A stretch of DNA of 64,000 bases from Dysgonomonas sp. HDW5A (GTDB lineage Bacteria > Bacteroidota > Bacteroidia > Bacteroidales > Dysgonomonadaceae): assembly GCF_011299555.1 (NCBI RefSeq), contig NZ_CP049857.1:2914001-2978000 (forward strand), in the 5' to 3' direction. The translations under genes were made by a program, and so were the position numbers. The notes below the pieces were generated by a model that was given only the letters and a program-made list of their open reading frames with translations, did not search any database and was not told where the DNA came from. Positions 8,058-16,690 of the stretch are shown piece by piece; positions within the stretch are counted from its first letter, which is position 1; every line of letters starts with the position of its first letter.

Positions 8058-9191
8058 ATGAACTTAATAAAAATAAACTTAGCACTGATACTATTGTGGC
8101 TATCTACTATTTCGACTTTTGGGCAAATAGGTATCAATACAGAGAATCCTCAAAGTACCCTCGATATATCAGCCGATAATTCGAATGTGGCGGCAGGATT
8201 AATTGCTCCACGTCAGACTCGTGAGCAATTGATAGCCAAAGCAACTTCATATTCAATTAATCAACGGGGAGCTATTGTTTATGTAACAGATGTAAGTGGT
8301 GCGACAAGCTCTGCAACTGCCAATATTACGCGAATAGGTTACTATTATTACGATGGAAGCTTGTGGCGGCCTTTTGGGAGTGGATCGGGTGGTAGTGGAG
8401 ATAATTGGTCGATAAACGGAAGCGGTAACCTTTCCACAACCCACGGTGTCGATTATCTGGGTACAACCGATGGCGTGGACCTGGTATTGAAAACAAATGG
8501 AACAGAGCGTATGACTGTTACTTCGACCGGAAATGTGGGAATCGGAGCAGAAGCTCCAAGCAATAAGTTGCATTTGAAAGATACATCCGACCCGATGAAG
8601 GTGGAAGGGCTTGCAATAAGTAGTTCAAGCAACGATCTTCCTTTAGTTATAGGTTCTGACGGAACGGTGAGGACAGGTGTATTTCCTTCTATAAATATTG
8701 TGCCCGATGATGTGGGAACGGTCATTGCAATTGATGGAAAGCTTATAATTGCGCAGGAAATGGCAGTTCTTATGGCGGCCGATTTTGCTTTTCCGGTTTC
8801 TACGACCACTCCTGTTGCAATAGGTAATCTGACTACTATTATTGTTGATAATGAAAATTCGTTCAATGCCACCGCTTCCACTAATTCTTTTAGTGTTAAG
8901 ACTGATGGAGTATATTTAATAACAATGAATGCCCAGTTAATAACCGGAGTTGGAACAAAGCCGTTTGTCGGTATATGGTGCGATACCGATAAAGCATGGG
9001 TCGTAGGAGTAAATGATGTGGTTAGCACGGCTCGTCAAACATATACGCTGTCTACAGCTATTAATTTGTATGCCTCTAAGACTTATTCGCTGAGGGTGGG
9101 AAATACAGCTTCGGGCACTATTCCTTGGAAAAGTTCCGGATATACCGGTGAGGGACCTATATCTTTTTATTCGTTGAAGAGATTAAAGTGA
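8058..9191 (+). CDS. Secreted QVGINT-type surface protein with C1q-like C-terminus
   Basis: 377 aa. Signal peptide to about residue 22 (ISTFG), then QIGINTENPQSTLDISADNS. Central part about 95-190 has GVDYLGTTDGVDLVLKTNGT and MTVTSTGNVGIG, the short repeat style of tail-fibre-like and trimeric stalk proteins. The C-terminal 150 residues (DGVYLITMNAQL ... YTLSTAINLYASKTYSLRV ... GPISFYSLKRL) look like a C1q/TNF jelly roll. A close paralogue (9423) follows in tandem. Probably a trimeric surface adhesin or fibre (inference). Expression is likely governed by the GA leader and structured RNA upstream. Confidence 0.75.
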   Translation: MNLIKINLALILLWLSTISTFGQIGINTENPQSTLDISADNSNVAAGLIAPRQTREQLIAKATSYSINQRGAIVYVTDVSGATSSATANITRIGYYYYDGSLWRPFGSGSGGSGDNWSINGSGNLSTTHGVDYLGTTDGVDLVLKTNGTERMTVTSTGNVGIGAEAPSNKLHLKDTSDPMKVEGLAISSSSNDLPLVIGSDGTVRTGVFPSINIVPDDVGTVIAIDGKLIIAQEMAVLMAADFAFPVSTTTPVAIGNLTTIIVDNENSFNATASTNSFSVKTDGVYLITMNAQLITGVGTKPFVGIWCDTDKAWVVGVNDVVSTARQTYTLSTAINLYASKTYSLRVGNTASGTIPWKSSGYTGEGPISFYSLKRLK

Positions 9192-9243
9192 ACTAATGAA
9201 CAGGTCTGATATATTATATTTCCTTAAATAAATATTAATCATT

Positions 9244-9386
9244 ATGGTTGTGTCGGTAATACCTGTTGCGTGGAGCAAATCTTTGTTTAGTGTTATTTTT
9301 TGCTTTCCGCAACCAGTCACGGTATTTTATCTATGGCACAACTGTGTCCGGCAGTAGTATGTAGTGATTATATGCTACTGCTTTTA
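9244..9386 (+). ncRNA. Structured leader RNA element, copy 3
   Basis: P1 ATGGTTGTG (9244-9252) / CACAACTGT (9337-9345). P2 GGT (9255-9257) / ATC (9329-9331) and AATACC (9258-9263) / GGTATT (9321-9326), then GTTGCG (9265-9270) / CGCAAC (9308-9313) and GCAAA / TTTGC. The upper stem is quite different in sequence from copies 1 and 2 but pairs just as well. Internal-loop UAUG and linker GTCCG (9346-9350) are conserved. P3 is 13 bp (9351-9363 with 9369-9381, loop GTGAT) followed by TTTTA. It lies 36 nt before the 9423 ATG. No GA tract or small ORF precedes this copy. Confidence 0.7.
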
Positions 9387-9422
9387 CATATCACTAACAT
9401 ACACTAATAAGCATATTAATAA

Positions 9423-10586
9423 ATGAAAATGATGAAAAAAATGAGAACAATTAAACTAAGTCTGGCATGGATGTTTATATGGTTATTCACATCTACTATC
9501 TCAGGGCAAGTGGGTATAAATACACAAAACCCTCAAAGTACTCTGGATGTATCAGCCGACAATTCAACTGTTGCACCGGGAGTTATAGCGCCGCGTCAGA
9601 CCCGCCAGCAATTGATAGCGAAAGCAGCCGGTTATACCATGAATCAGAAAGGAGCCATAGTTTACGTAACCGACATAAGTGGAGGGGGAAGTGCTGCAAC
9701 TTCTAATATTACACAAGTTGGTTATTATTATTACGATGGCAGTCTGTGGCAACCTTTTACCGGTTCGTCGGGTGCCAGTGTCGATAGTTGGTCAACTACC
9801 GGAAATAGTGGTCTTTCGGCAACGCATGGTAGTAATTATCTGGGTACAACGGATGCTGTAGACTTGGTATTGAAAACAAATGGAATAGAGCGTATGACTG
9901 TTACTTCGACCGGAAATGTGGGAGTCGGAACAGCAACTCCAAGCAATAAATTACATATAAAAGATACTACTAATCCGATGAAGATAGAGGGACTTGTTGC
10001 CAGCGGATCTACCGATGACCGCCCGATGGTTGTCGGACCTGATGGGACAGTAAGAACCGGTATATTTCCGGTTGTAAATCTTGTGCCTGACGATGTGGGT
10101 ACAGTTATTGCCATCGACGGGAAGTTGTTGGTTGCCCAAGAGATTACGGTGCTTATGACTGCTGATTTTTCATTCTCGGTTTCACCTACAGTTCCTCCGG
10201 CAATCGGGAATTTAACTAACGTTATTATTGACAATAAAAACAGTTTTACTTCCAATAGTACTACCAATTCATTTAGAGTTGAAGCAGATGGGGTCTATTT
10301 AGTAACCATGAATGTTCAGATGGCAACAAGTGGTCAACCCGTAATAGGTATATGGTGCAATACTGCCGAAGTGGGCTATCCTGATGGTAAGTGGGTCGCA
10401 CGGGTAAATGATGTGGCAGCCTCAGTCCTTCAGACCTATACTTTGATTACGGCTATTAATATGTATGCTTCTAAAACCTATTCGTTTAGGGTTGCAGGAG
10501 CAGCTGCAGGTACTATTCCTTGGAAAAGTTCAGGCTATACGGGTGAGGGACCGATATCCTTCTATTCTCTGAAGAGATTGAGATAA
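9423..10586 (+). CDS. Secreted QVGINT-type surface protein with C1q-like C-terminus, tandem paralogue
   Basis: 387 aa. Highly similar along its whole length to the 8058 protein (QVGINTQNPQSTLDVSADNS, VDLVLKTNGIERMTVTSTGN, ending EGPISFYSLKRLR), so it is a recent tandem duplication. Three ATGs lie near the start (9423, 9432, 9441). The first is taken, but any keeps the signal peptide (TIKLSLAWMFIWLFTSTISG). Central repeats and a C1q-like jelly roll as in its partner. The main differences are an insertion (AEVGYPDGK) and many scattered substitutions. Its leader has the structured RNA but not the GA-repeat ORF, so it may be under different control. Confidence 0.75.
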   Translation: MKMMKKMRTIKLSLAWMFIWLFTSTISGQVGINTQNPQSTLDVSADNSTVAPGVIAPRQTRQQLIAKAAGYTMNQKGAIVYVTDISGGGSAATSNITQVGYYYYDGSLWQPFTGSSGASVDSWSTTGNSGLSATHGSNYLGTTDAVDLVLKTNGIERMTVTSTGNVGVGTATPSNKLHIKDTTNPMKIEGLVASGSTDDRPMVVGPDGTVRTGIFPVVNLVPDDVGTVIAIDGKLLVAQEITVLMTADFSFSVSPTVPPAIGNLTNVIIDNKNSFTSNSTTNSFRVEADGVYLVTMNVQMATSGQPVIGIWCNTAEVGYPDGKWVARVNDVAASVLQTYTLITAINMYASKTYSFRVAGAAAGTIPWKSSGYTGEGPISFYSLKRLR

Positions 10587-10775
10587 AAGCAGTCGTATTT
10601 ATACATATTGTGTTTACGATGCTGTAGAAGCTTGTACGGTCATGAGTGTAGACTTAGTTTTGAAAAGATATGAGTGAAAAAAAGATCAAGTGATTAAAAA
10701 AGATGAATTTTACAGGCACTTTTGTTTATAATTTACGTATCTTGTTAGAATCTTAATACCTAAATTTATACAAAT

Positions 10776-11114
10776 ATGAAAAAGTTCATTTTATTTTTTT
10801 GCTCCATGTTGGCTTTCTTTACATTTTCGAGTGAATTAAAGGCTGCACAGCCTGAACGAATTATCGATTTGGGAGAAATTACGGCTACCCAACCTTTTCA
10901 GATAAGTTTAAATTGCTCTACGGAGCGAGTGGTCGGATGGGCAGCAGCTCTCAATAAAATCAGCGCCAATGTTTGCGGAAGCGTTTCTTTTAAGTTAGGG
11001 AATATCGAAGACTTTGGGTATCCCGGATCGTCTTTTTATTTCGAAATCTACCTATACAATACTTATACCTCAAAAGGGGATGCAATTGGTATTAAAGGAA
11101 CATATAAAAAGTAA
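10776..11114 (+). CDS. Small secreted protein, unknown
   Basis: 112 aa. Signal peptide MKKFILFFCSMLAFFTFSSE ending near KAA, then about 88 residues with two Cys (SLNCSTE and NVCGSV), which could form a disulfide. I recognise no family. The mature part looks all-beta (alternating hydrophobic strands, SSFYFEIYLYN). It is followed by a strong bidirectional terminator. It stands alone between the surface-protein cluster and the housekeeping genes and may be another surface or periplasmic factor of the cluster. Confidence 0.6.
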   Translation: MKKFILFFCSMLAFFTFSSELKAAQPERIIDLGEITATQPFQISLNCSTERVVGWAAALNKISANVCGSVSFKLGNIEDFGYPGSSFYFEIYLYNTYTSKGDAIGIKGTYKK

Positions 11115-11135
11115 TAAACATTTTTTCGATATTTA

Positions 11136-11166
11136 ATTCAAGGCTCTTCATCGAAGAGCCTTGAAT
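11136..11166. terminator. Bidirectional terminator
   Basis: Perfect 14-bp inverted repeat ATTCAAGGCTCTTC / GAAGAGCCTTGAAT with a 3-nt loop, between the convergent genes ending at 11114 and 11175. Confidence 0.85.
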
Positions 11167-11174
11167 CGTTATTG

Positions 11175-11732
11175 TTATATCTCTTCCAATCCCCGTCTTA
11201 AATCAATTCCCTGCTGTTTGAATTGAGTGGGGGTTAACCCGGTGACCTTTTTGAACTGTGCCGACAAATGAGCCACACTGCTGTATGAAAGTTCGTCAGC
11301 TATTTCACTTAAAGTCTGCTGATCGTAGGTTAGAAGCTCTTTTACCCGTTCTATTTTCTGAAGGATAACAAAATGCTCTATTGTAATACCTTCGGTGGTC
11401 GAAAATAACTTACTGAGGTACGAATAATCACGGTGAAGCTCCGAAACAAGTATGTTTGAAATATTTAAGTTTTGCTCATCAGTGTAATGAACCTGTTTGA
11501 TAACAATAGCTTTGATTTTCTCAATTAATTGTTGCTGATTATTATCTAATAATTCGAAACCTAGCCTGTCTAATTCTTTTCGAAGAACGCTTGTTTGCTC
11601 TTTGTTAATATCCTCTTTAAGCACAACTTCTCCCAGTCTTATGTCTAGAGGCGAAATATTCAAATGGTTGAGAATATTTTCTACTGCCATAATACAGCGC
11701 GGGCAAACCATGTTTTTTATATATAATTTCAT
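11175..11732 (-). CDS. AraC-type regulator with N-terminal HMA-like metal-binding segment
   Basis: 185 aa. Residues 1-65 (MKLYIKNMVCPRCIMAVENI) have the CxxC and beta-alpha-beta pattern of heavy-metal-associated domains, although the loop is MVCPRC, not the usual GMTCxxC. Residues about 95-180 form an AraC double helix-turn-helix (LSEIADELSYSSVAHLSAQF, KKVTGLTPTQFKQ). This short HMA-AraC combination occurs in Bacteroidota. A metal (Cu, Zn or similar) sensing role is inferred. No efflux or metallochaperone gene is next to it. Confidence 0.75.
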   Translation of the reverse strand: MKLYIKNMVCPRCIMAVENILNHLNISPLDIRLGEVVLKEDINKEQTSVLRKELDRLGFELLDNNQQQLIEKIKAIVIKQVHYTDEQNLNISNILVSELHRDYSYLSKLFSTTEGITIEHFVILQKIERVKELLTYDQQTLSEIADELSYSSVAHLSAQFKKVTGLTPTQFKQQGIDLRRGLEEI

Positions 11733-11939
11733 ACCATATACTATTTGGTGGATATATTATCGAAACAAATTTATGAAAATATTAATAATTAAATCCCGAA
11801 TCGTTAAACAGTTTTGCCTGATTTCCGTTTATAAAATAGATACAACGAATTTAAGATTTACCACAAGCGGATTGTTGTAGATTTAGAAAAAGTTTGTACC
11901 TTGAAAACAAAGGTTCTTTGAAAATTTTTATGTGATACA

Positions 11940-11954
11940 AAGGTCTTAGACCTT
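11940..11954. repeat. AAGGTCTnAGACCTT palindrome (phoH upstream)
   Basis: Perfect 15-nt palindrome, 41 nt before the phoH ATG. Member of a family of at least nine intergenic copies in this window (see findings). Confidence 0.7.
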
Positions 11955-11995
11955 AATCTCTAGGAATATAAATATTTACCAAAACACATCTTATT

Positions 11996-13327
11996 ATGGC
12001 AAAGAGTAAAAAGAAAAATTTCGTGTTAGATACAAACGTTATATTGCACGATTTCAGATGTTTGGATAATTTTGAGGAAAATGATATTTACATTCCTATC
12101 GTAGTGTTGGAAGAATTGGATAAATTTAAAAAGGGTAACGATCAGATAAATTACAATGCCCGTGAATTTCTCCGTCAACTGGATAGTATAACCGATGACG
12201 ATCTCTTTAGCAAAGGAGCCAAGTTGGGAGCAGGAATGGGTAAACTTTACATCGAAACAAGCATCAAATCACAAGATCGTATTCATGAAGTATTTCCCGA
12301 AAAAATACCCGATCACCGAATCCTTTCGGTAGTATTGGATATTACGGAGAGAGACCCCAAAACCAAAACGATACTTGTAACCAAGGATATAAACCTGAGG
12401 ATGAAAGCTCGTTCGATAGGTTTGTTTGCCGAAGATTATATAAACGATAAAGTTGCAGATGCCTTTCTGTTCGAAGAAGAAGCCAAAACCTTTTCGGGTC
12501 TCAGTGCTTCGATGATCGATCGTTTGTATGAGGAAGCAGACGGAGTTAATCTGGATGAATTTGATCTCGAATTGCCGGTCAATCCGAATGAATGTTTTGT
12601 GATGAAAAATGGCAAAAAGAGTGCTTTGGCCCGTTACAATCCATTTACTAAAAAAATAAAGAAAGTAGAGAAACAAACCTGTTTTGGGATTCAACCGCGT
12701 AATGCGGAGCAGGCTTTTGCATTTGAGGTATTGAATGATCCCGATATAAAGCTGGTTGCCTTAACCGGAAAAGCCGGTACAGGGAAAACTCTTCTGGCAT
12801 TGGCTTCGGCTCTGAAACAAAACGAAAATTACAATCAGATATTACTTGCACGCCCTATTGTAGCATTGAGTAATAAAGATTTAGGTTTTTTACCCGGAGA
12901 CGAAAAACAAAAGATTGCACCCTATATGCAACCCTTGTTTGATAACTTGACGGTGATAAAAAGTAATCTGTCTTTTAATGGTGCCGAAACACGAAAGATT
13001 GAAGAATTGCAAACCAGTAAAAAACTCGAGGTAGAAGCATTGGCATACATCAGAGGTAGAAGTCTATCTGAAACATATTGTATTGTGGATGAGGCTCAGA
13101 ACCTTACTCCTCATGAAATTAAAACAATAATAACCCGTGCAGGTGAAGGTACTAAAATGGTATTTACAGGCGATTTGCAGCAAATCGACTCACCTTATCT
13201 CGATAGTCAGTCTAACGGATTAGCATATATGATCGATAAAATGAAGTCTCAGGACTTATTTGCACACGTCAATCTGCTAAAAGGTGAGAGGAGTCGTTTG
13301 TCTGAGCTGGCAAGTCAATTATTGTAA
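11996..13327 (+). CDS. PhoH-like ATPase with N-terminal PIN domain
   Basis: 443 aa. N-terminal PIN nuclease-type domain (about 8-150) with NFVLDTNVILHD and conserved acidic residues, then a PhoH P-loop domain (about 225-440): Walker A TGKAGTGKTLLA near residue 258, Walker B CIVDEAQN near 365, and FTGDLQQID. The length and order are standard for the PhoH2/YlaK family (predicted RNA helicase-nuclease). Monocistronic, with a palindromic element upstream and a long hairpin downstream. Confidence 0.92.
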   Translation: MAKSKKKNFVLDTNVILHDFRCLDNFEENDIYIPIVVLEELDKFKKGNDQINYNAREFLRQLDSITDDDLFSKGAKLGAGMGKLYIETSIKSQDRIHEVFPEKIPDHRILSVVLDITERDPKTKTILVTKDINLRMKARSIGLFAEDYINDKVADAFLFEEEAKTFSGLSASMIDRLYEEADGVNLDEFDLELPVNPNECFVMKNGKKSALARYNPFTKKIKKVEKQTCFGIQPRNAEQAFAFEVLNDPDIKLVALTGKAGTGKTLLALASALKQNENYNQILLARPIVALSNKDLGFLPGDEKQKIAPYMQPLFDNLTVIKSNLSFNGAETRKIEELQTSKKLEVEALAYIRGRSLSETYCIVDEAQNLTPHEIKTIITRAGEGTKMVFTGDLQQIDSPYLDSQSNGLAYMIDKMKSQDLFAHVNLLKGERSRLSELASQLL

Positions 13328-13374
13328 AAAACAAAGTAAGAGCCTGTAAATAAATATAGGTTCACTTAAAATAC

Positions 13375-13431
13375 TTAAACACGAGGTAGAATCAGTATAT
13401 CTGCAAAGAATTGATTCTACCTCGTGTTTAC
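13375..13431. terminator. Long perfect hairpin after phoH
   Basis: 18-bp perfect inverted repeat (13376-13393 with 13413-13430; TAAACACGAGGTAGAATC on the left) with a 19-nt loop. It has no long U tract but fits a terminator or processing hairpin. The rest of the 13328-13676 gap holds a TATTTTTG -7 element at about 13537 and a palindrome at 13565. Confidence 0.65.
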
Positions 13432-13564
13432 TTGTCTATACTAGCATTTAATTCGCTTTTTGTGTCGAAATATTCCTCCTTAATTAGACAATCTGAAAAA
13501 AGAAACCTATTTTTATATATTATATCAAGGAAAAGGTTTATTTTTGCGACTGCAATTTTTGAGT

Positions 13565-13579
13565 AAGGTCTCAGACCTT
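13565..13579. repeat. AAGGTCTnAGACCTT palindrome (TPR gene upstream)
   Basis: Perfect palindrome AAGGTCTCAGACCTT, about 100 nt before the TPR-protein start and about 20 nt after a TATTTTTG element, so probably in its 5' leader. Confidence 0.7.
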
Positions 13580-13676
13580 TTATAACTTTGGTAAGTAGAA
13601 CAACTGTAGAAAGTTATAATCAGATAATGCGATATTGAATATTTACTGTTACCAAATTAAAAAACATACAATAAAA

Positions 13677-14381
13677 ATGGCAAGTAGAAAGGAAAGAGAA
13701 CTTCAAGAAGAAAGAGACTGGAACAAGATTGATGAGGCTGTAATTGCATCGGAGAGTTTCGTAATGAGATATCGTAATCAGTTGATGATAGGAATCGGAG
13801 CTGTTTTGGTACTTGTTGGAGTCTATTTTGCTTACCAAAGCTTTTATTTAGAGCCTAAAAATAATGAGGCACAAACAGCAATGTTTCGTGGCGAACAGTA
13901 TTTTCAGGCAGGAATGGATTCTCTGGCTTTGTTTGGAGATGGCAATGCTTATATTGGTTTTGAGCAAATTATCAACGAATACGGCTCAACAAAAAGCGGC
14001 GATTTAGCTAAAGCATATGCCGGACTTTCTTATGCTCGTATGGGCAAATACGAACAAGCTCTTAATTACCTGAAAGATTTTAAAGGTGGAGATAAAATGA
14101 TTACTCCTGCAGTTCACGGAGCAATCGGCGATTGTCTTGTTAATACAGGAAAACCCGAAGAAGCTGTTTCTCATTTCGAAAAAGCAGCAAAATCGGCTGA
14201 TGATGTATTATTAAGCCCTATCTTTTATAAAAAAGCAGCAATTGTGTATCGTGAGTTGAAAAACTACGATAAGGTAATCTCTTTGTTTACTACAATTAAA
14301 AATAACTATCTGTCTTCACCCGAAGCTTCGGAAGCTGATAAATATATCTTGGAAGCGACCTTGTTGAAAGGTTCGAACTGA
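13677..14381 (+). CDS. Membrane-anchored TPR protein
   Basis: 234 aa from the ATG at 13677. An upstream ATG at 13635 would add a poor 14-residue tail, and the A-rich stretch directly before 13677 suits a Bacteroidota start. Cytosolic N-terminus (ASRKERELQEERDW), one transmembrane segment at about residues 34-55 (LMIGIGAVLVLVGVYFAYQS), then tetratricopeptide helices (about 75-230; YAGLSYARMGKYEQALNYL, GDCLVNTGKPEEAVSHFEKA). This gene usually precedes ribH in Bacteroidales (family knowledge). It resembles YfgM/BamD-like scaffold proteins. Exact role unknown. Confidence 0.85.
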   Translation: MASRKERELQEERDWNKIDEAVIASESFVMRYRNQLMIGIGAVLVLVGVYFAYQSFYLEPKNNEAQTAMFRGEQYFQAGMDSLALFGDGNAYIGFEQIINEYGSTKSGDLAKAYAGLSYARMGKYEQALNYLKDFKGGDKMITPAVHGAIGDCLVNTGKPEEAVSHFEKAAKSADDVLLSPIFYKKAAIVYRELKNYDKVISLFTTIKNNYLSSPEASEADKYILEATLLKGSN

Positions 14382-14408
14382 TCAACGAATATTATATAAT
14401 TTTATTGA

Positions 14409-14444
14409 TAAAGTTTCGCCATATGTGCGAAACTTTATTTTTTT
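14409..14444 (+). terminator. Terminator between TPR gene and ribH
   Basis: Perfect 11-bp stem TAAAGTTTCGC / GCGAAACTTTA with a 7-nt loop and seven Ts. It separates the two genes, so ribH needs its own promoter (TATCTTTG at 14457-14464). Confidence 0.88.
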
Positions 14445-14544
14445 GAATAATCTGCTTATCTTTGTCAAGCAAAAGAGTAGGGGATTATCCTCTAATTAAA
14501 TAACAAATAGGTCTTAGGCCTGAAACAAAACAAATAAACGAATT

Positions 14545-15036
14545 ATGGCAACAGCTTATCATAATTTATCATCGTACGATGCAACCAAAGTTCCAAACGG
14601 AGAAGATATGAAAATAGGTATAATCGTTTCGGAATGGAATGAGGATATAACTTATGCCCTTCGTGACGGAGCTTGCCAAACTTTAGTAAAGCATGGTGTA
14701 AAGCCCGAAAATATTTTGGTAGATTATGTTCCCGGTAGTTTTGAGCTTATTTATGGAGCTCAGATATTTGCCGATGTGCACGAGGTCGATGCAGTTATAG
14801 TATTGGGCTGTGTGGTACGTGGCGATACTCCTCATTTCGATTATGTTTGCAGTGGAGTGACACAAGAAATTGCTCGCCTGAATGTAATGCATTCTATCCC
14901 ATTTATATTTGGATTGTTGACTACTGATGATATGCAACAGGCAATTGACAGAGCCGGTGGAAGACATGGTAATAAAGGTGATGAATGTGCCGTGACAGCC
15001 ATTAAAATGATCGATTTTTCGAGAAGAAATCAATAA
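14545..15036 (+). CDS. ribH: 6,7-dimethyl-8-ribityllumazine synthase
   Basis: 163 aa, normal length. It joins 5-amino-6-ribitylaminouracil and 3,4-dihydroxybutanone 4-phosphate in the penultimate step of riboflavin synthesis. Recognised from [53 protein letters not shown] (catalytic His region) and [21 protein letters not shown]. It has its own promoter and terminator. No FMN riboswitch was seen upstream. A partial AGGTCTTAGGCCT palindrome lies at 14509-14521 in the leader. Confidence 0.96.
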   Translation: MATAYHNLSSYDATKVPNGEDMKIGIIVSEWNEDITYALRDGACQTLVKHGVKPENILVDYVPGSFELIYGAQIFADVHEVDAVIVLGCVVRGDTPHFDYVCSGVTQEIARLNVMHSIPFIFGLLTTDDMQQAIDRAGGRHGNKGDECAVTAIKMIDFSRRNQ

Positions 15037-15058
15037 TATACTATTTAGGTAGTTTGTG

Positions 15059-15093
15059 AAAAGAGAAGAACTCAAAGTTCTTCTCTTTTTTTT
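15059..15093 (+). terminator. ribH terminator
   Basis: AAAGAGAAGAAC / GTTCTTCTCTTT stem followed by an unbroken T run, 22 nt after the stop codon. Confidence 0.88.
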
Positions 15094-15339
15094 GTTCGTG
15101 TTAATCTACACATTATAACTAAGTACTGATAAAGTTCAGATTTTTATATTTACCATTCTTTTTTATAAGAAGTTAATCGGAATTATCCATTGTGTTTAAT
15201 CCAATTTTGGTTCTGATGCTCGTCTTATCCCATATGTTATTTATTGTTCAAAAAAATGAATTGAGTTCTGTGATACTAAAAAATATTATACTCTAAATTT
15301 TATTGAGTATAATATTTTTTATTTGTAGCATTATTGTAG

Positions 15340-15367
15340 TTGAGATAAATTTATATATGTATATTTG
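15340..15367 (+). promoter_or_regulatory. Promoter of the 15739 surface gene
   Basis: TTG (15340-15342), 17-nt spacer, TATATTTG (15360-15367). It implies a 5' leader of about 365 nt, similar in length to the leaders of the related surface genes. Confidence 0.5.
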
Positions 15368-15738
15368 TACCTGCTAAACAGGTGTTTATGCGTCATAGGA
15401 CAACAACAAGAACAACGGAGTTACTTATTTTTCTGGACGGAATTTTACAATTTGGGCATCGTTAGACGAGCCGGCATGTGATAAAAAGAAAGAGGAATCT
15501 ATTTTCATTAAGAAATTTTTTAATAAATGAATTTTTTGATGTAGAAAGAACTGCCTTTTATTTTCAATGTGTCATTTTGAACCTTTAGGTTTGAGTATGT
15601 ATTTATTCCTAAGTATAACAATAGTTACTTGAAAAAGTTTTACTGCATGATCTCTTTGTTTTGCTATTATATGTAGTAGTTATTGCTACTGCCTGTTAAT
15701 TATTTCATAATTTATAAACAAGTCAAAGAAACACAGTA

Positions 15739-16605
15739 ATGGTAAAGAAAGGTTTTCTATTAATTATTAGTTTATTATTCGCTGAGCTATGCATTTCTCA
15801 GGTAGGGATAAATACGGAAAACCCGTCAGGGGTATTTCATATTGATCCAAAGAGTAATACGACGTCTATAGGTGCTAATTCTGAGGACGATATGCTTGTT
15901 GACTCAGATGGAAATGTTGCGATTGGTGCTAATTCGGCTCAGGCTAAGTTAGATATAAATGGTAATCTTCGGATAGGGGATGCCCCTGTAATCGCTAATT
16001 CTTCGGTTTTAGTGCGCGATAATACTACGGGGCTTGTAGGCACGGCGGTAGCTATTCCGACCAAACTTGCATTCATCCAATCTATTGAACCGCAACTATT
16101 GACAACCGTGCCCGAAAAAACATTGTTTAATACCGGTGCACCTGTTCAGGTAACATGGAGTTCGGCAGACATTGTATCTAATAATCTGGTTGATTTTGAT
16201 GATGCGGGGGATTTATTTGTTATTAATGAGACCGGTTTGTATGAATTGTCGGGGTTTATTAATTATGCAGCATATGCTAACATTCCGGCAACCTATCCTA
16301 CCACGGTAGATGCAGGGCGGGCGGGAGTCAATGCTTCTATACAAGTAGACCGAAACGATGGAAACGGATGGACTGACTTTACAGCAGCACGTGTTGTTTT
16401 TACAGGTACAGCAGTATCTAATACGTCAATAAGTATAATAATACCGCCGGCAGTTTTGGTCTTTAATGCAGGAACAAAAGTGCGTATGGTTTTTCTGCGT
16501 CCTGCTGCAAATTTCGGTTTGCCTCACGGTGATTCGGGTAACAATGGTATTGCTTTACCTGCAGGTATTAAGTTTTCGAAAGGGATGAAGATTCTTTCGA
16601 TGTAA
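15739..16605 (+). CDS. Secreted QVGINT-type surface protein with C1q-like domain
   Basis: 288 aa. Signal peptide MVKKGFLLIISLLFAELCIS, then QVGINTENPSGVFHIDPKSN as in the 4.3-10.6 kb cluster. Short stalk with GNVAIGANSAQAKLDINGNLRIGD (residues about 55-80), then about 190 residues of beta-rich C1q-like domain (ETGLYELSGFINYAAYANIP ... VFNAGTKVRMVFLRPA). Related in plan to the 8058 and 9423 proteins but clearly diverged. Probably a trimeric surface or fibre protein (inference). Long leader with a weak hairpin resembling P3 of the structured RNA. Confidence 0.72.
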   Translation: MVKKGFLLIISLLFAELCISQVGINTENPSGVFHIDPKSNTTSIGANSEDDMLVDSDGNVAIGANSAQAKLDINGNLRIGDAPVIANSSVLVRDNTTGLVGTAVAIPTKLAFIQSIEPQLLTTVPEKTLFNTGAPVQVTWSSADIVSNNLVDFDDAGDLFVINETGLYELSGFINYAAYANIPATYPTTVDAGRAGVNASIQVDRNDGNGWTDFTAARVVFTGTAVSNTSISIIIPPAVLVFNAGTKVRMVFLRPAANFGLPHGDSGNNGIALPAGIKFSKGMKILSM

Positions 16606-16690
16606 AAAGAATGCGATTTGTGGGGGAATCATTTGTTTTTATTTGCAGATTAGCAAATAGAATAAATAAGCCCGGTACAACAAAAGATAT

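Larger units (their letters stand above)
15037..15738. other. Long intergenic region with terminator, inverted repeats and a probable long 5' leader
   Basis: It contains the ribH terminator, a repeat half (15106-15150), a 16-bp inverted repeat (15278-15320), a promoter (15340-15367) and then about 370 nt of leader before the 15739 gene. A 25-codon ORF from an ATG at about 15388 and a 7-bp hairpin at 15673-15692 are the only other items seen. Confidence 0.5.

Noticed and set aside
8453-9028. 191-codon ORF antisense to the 8058 gene, and 143-codon ORF antisense at 9836-10267
   Set aside because: Both arise from codon bias of the Val/Thr/Ser-rich repeats on the plus strand and fall inside well-supported genes.
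13635-13676. Earlier start of the TPR protein (MNIYCYQIKKHTIK)
   Set aside because: The extension is poor, and the A-rich leader directly before the ATG at 13677 fits the usual start of this family.
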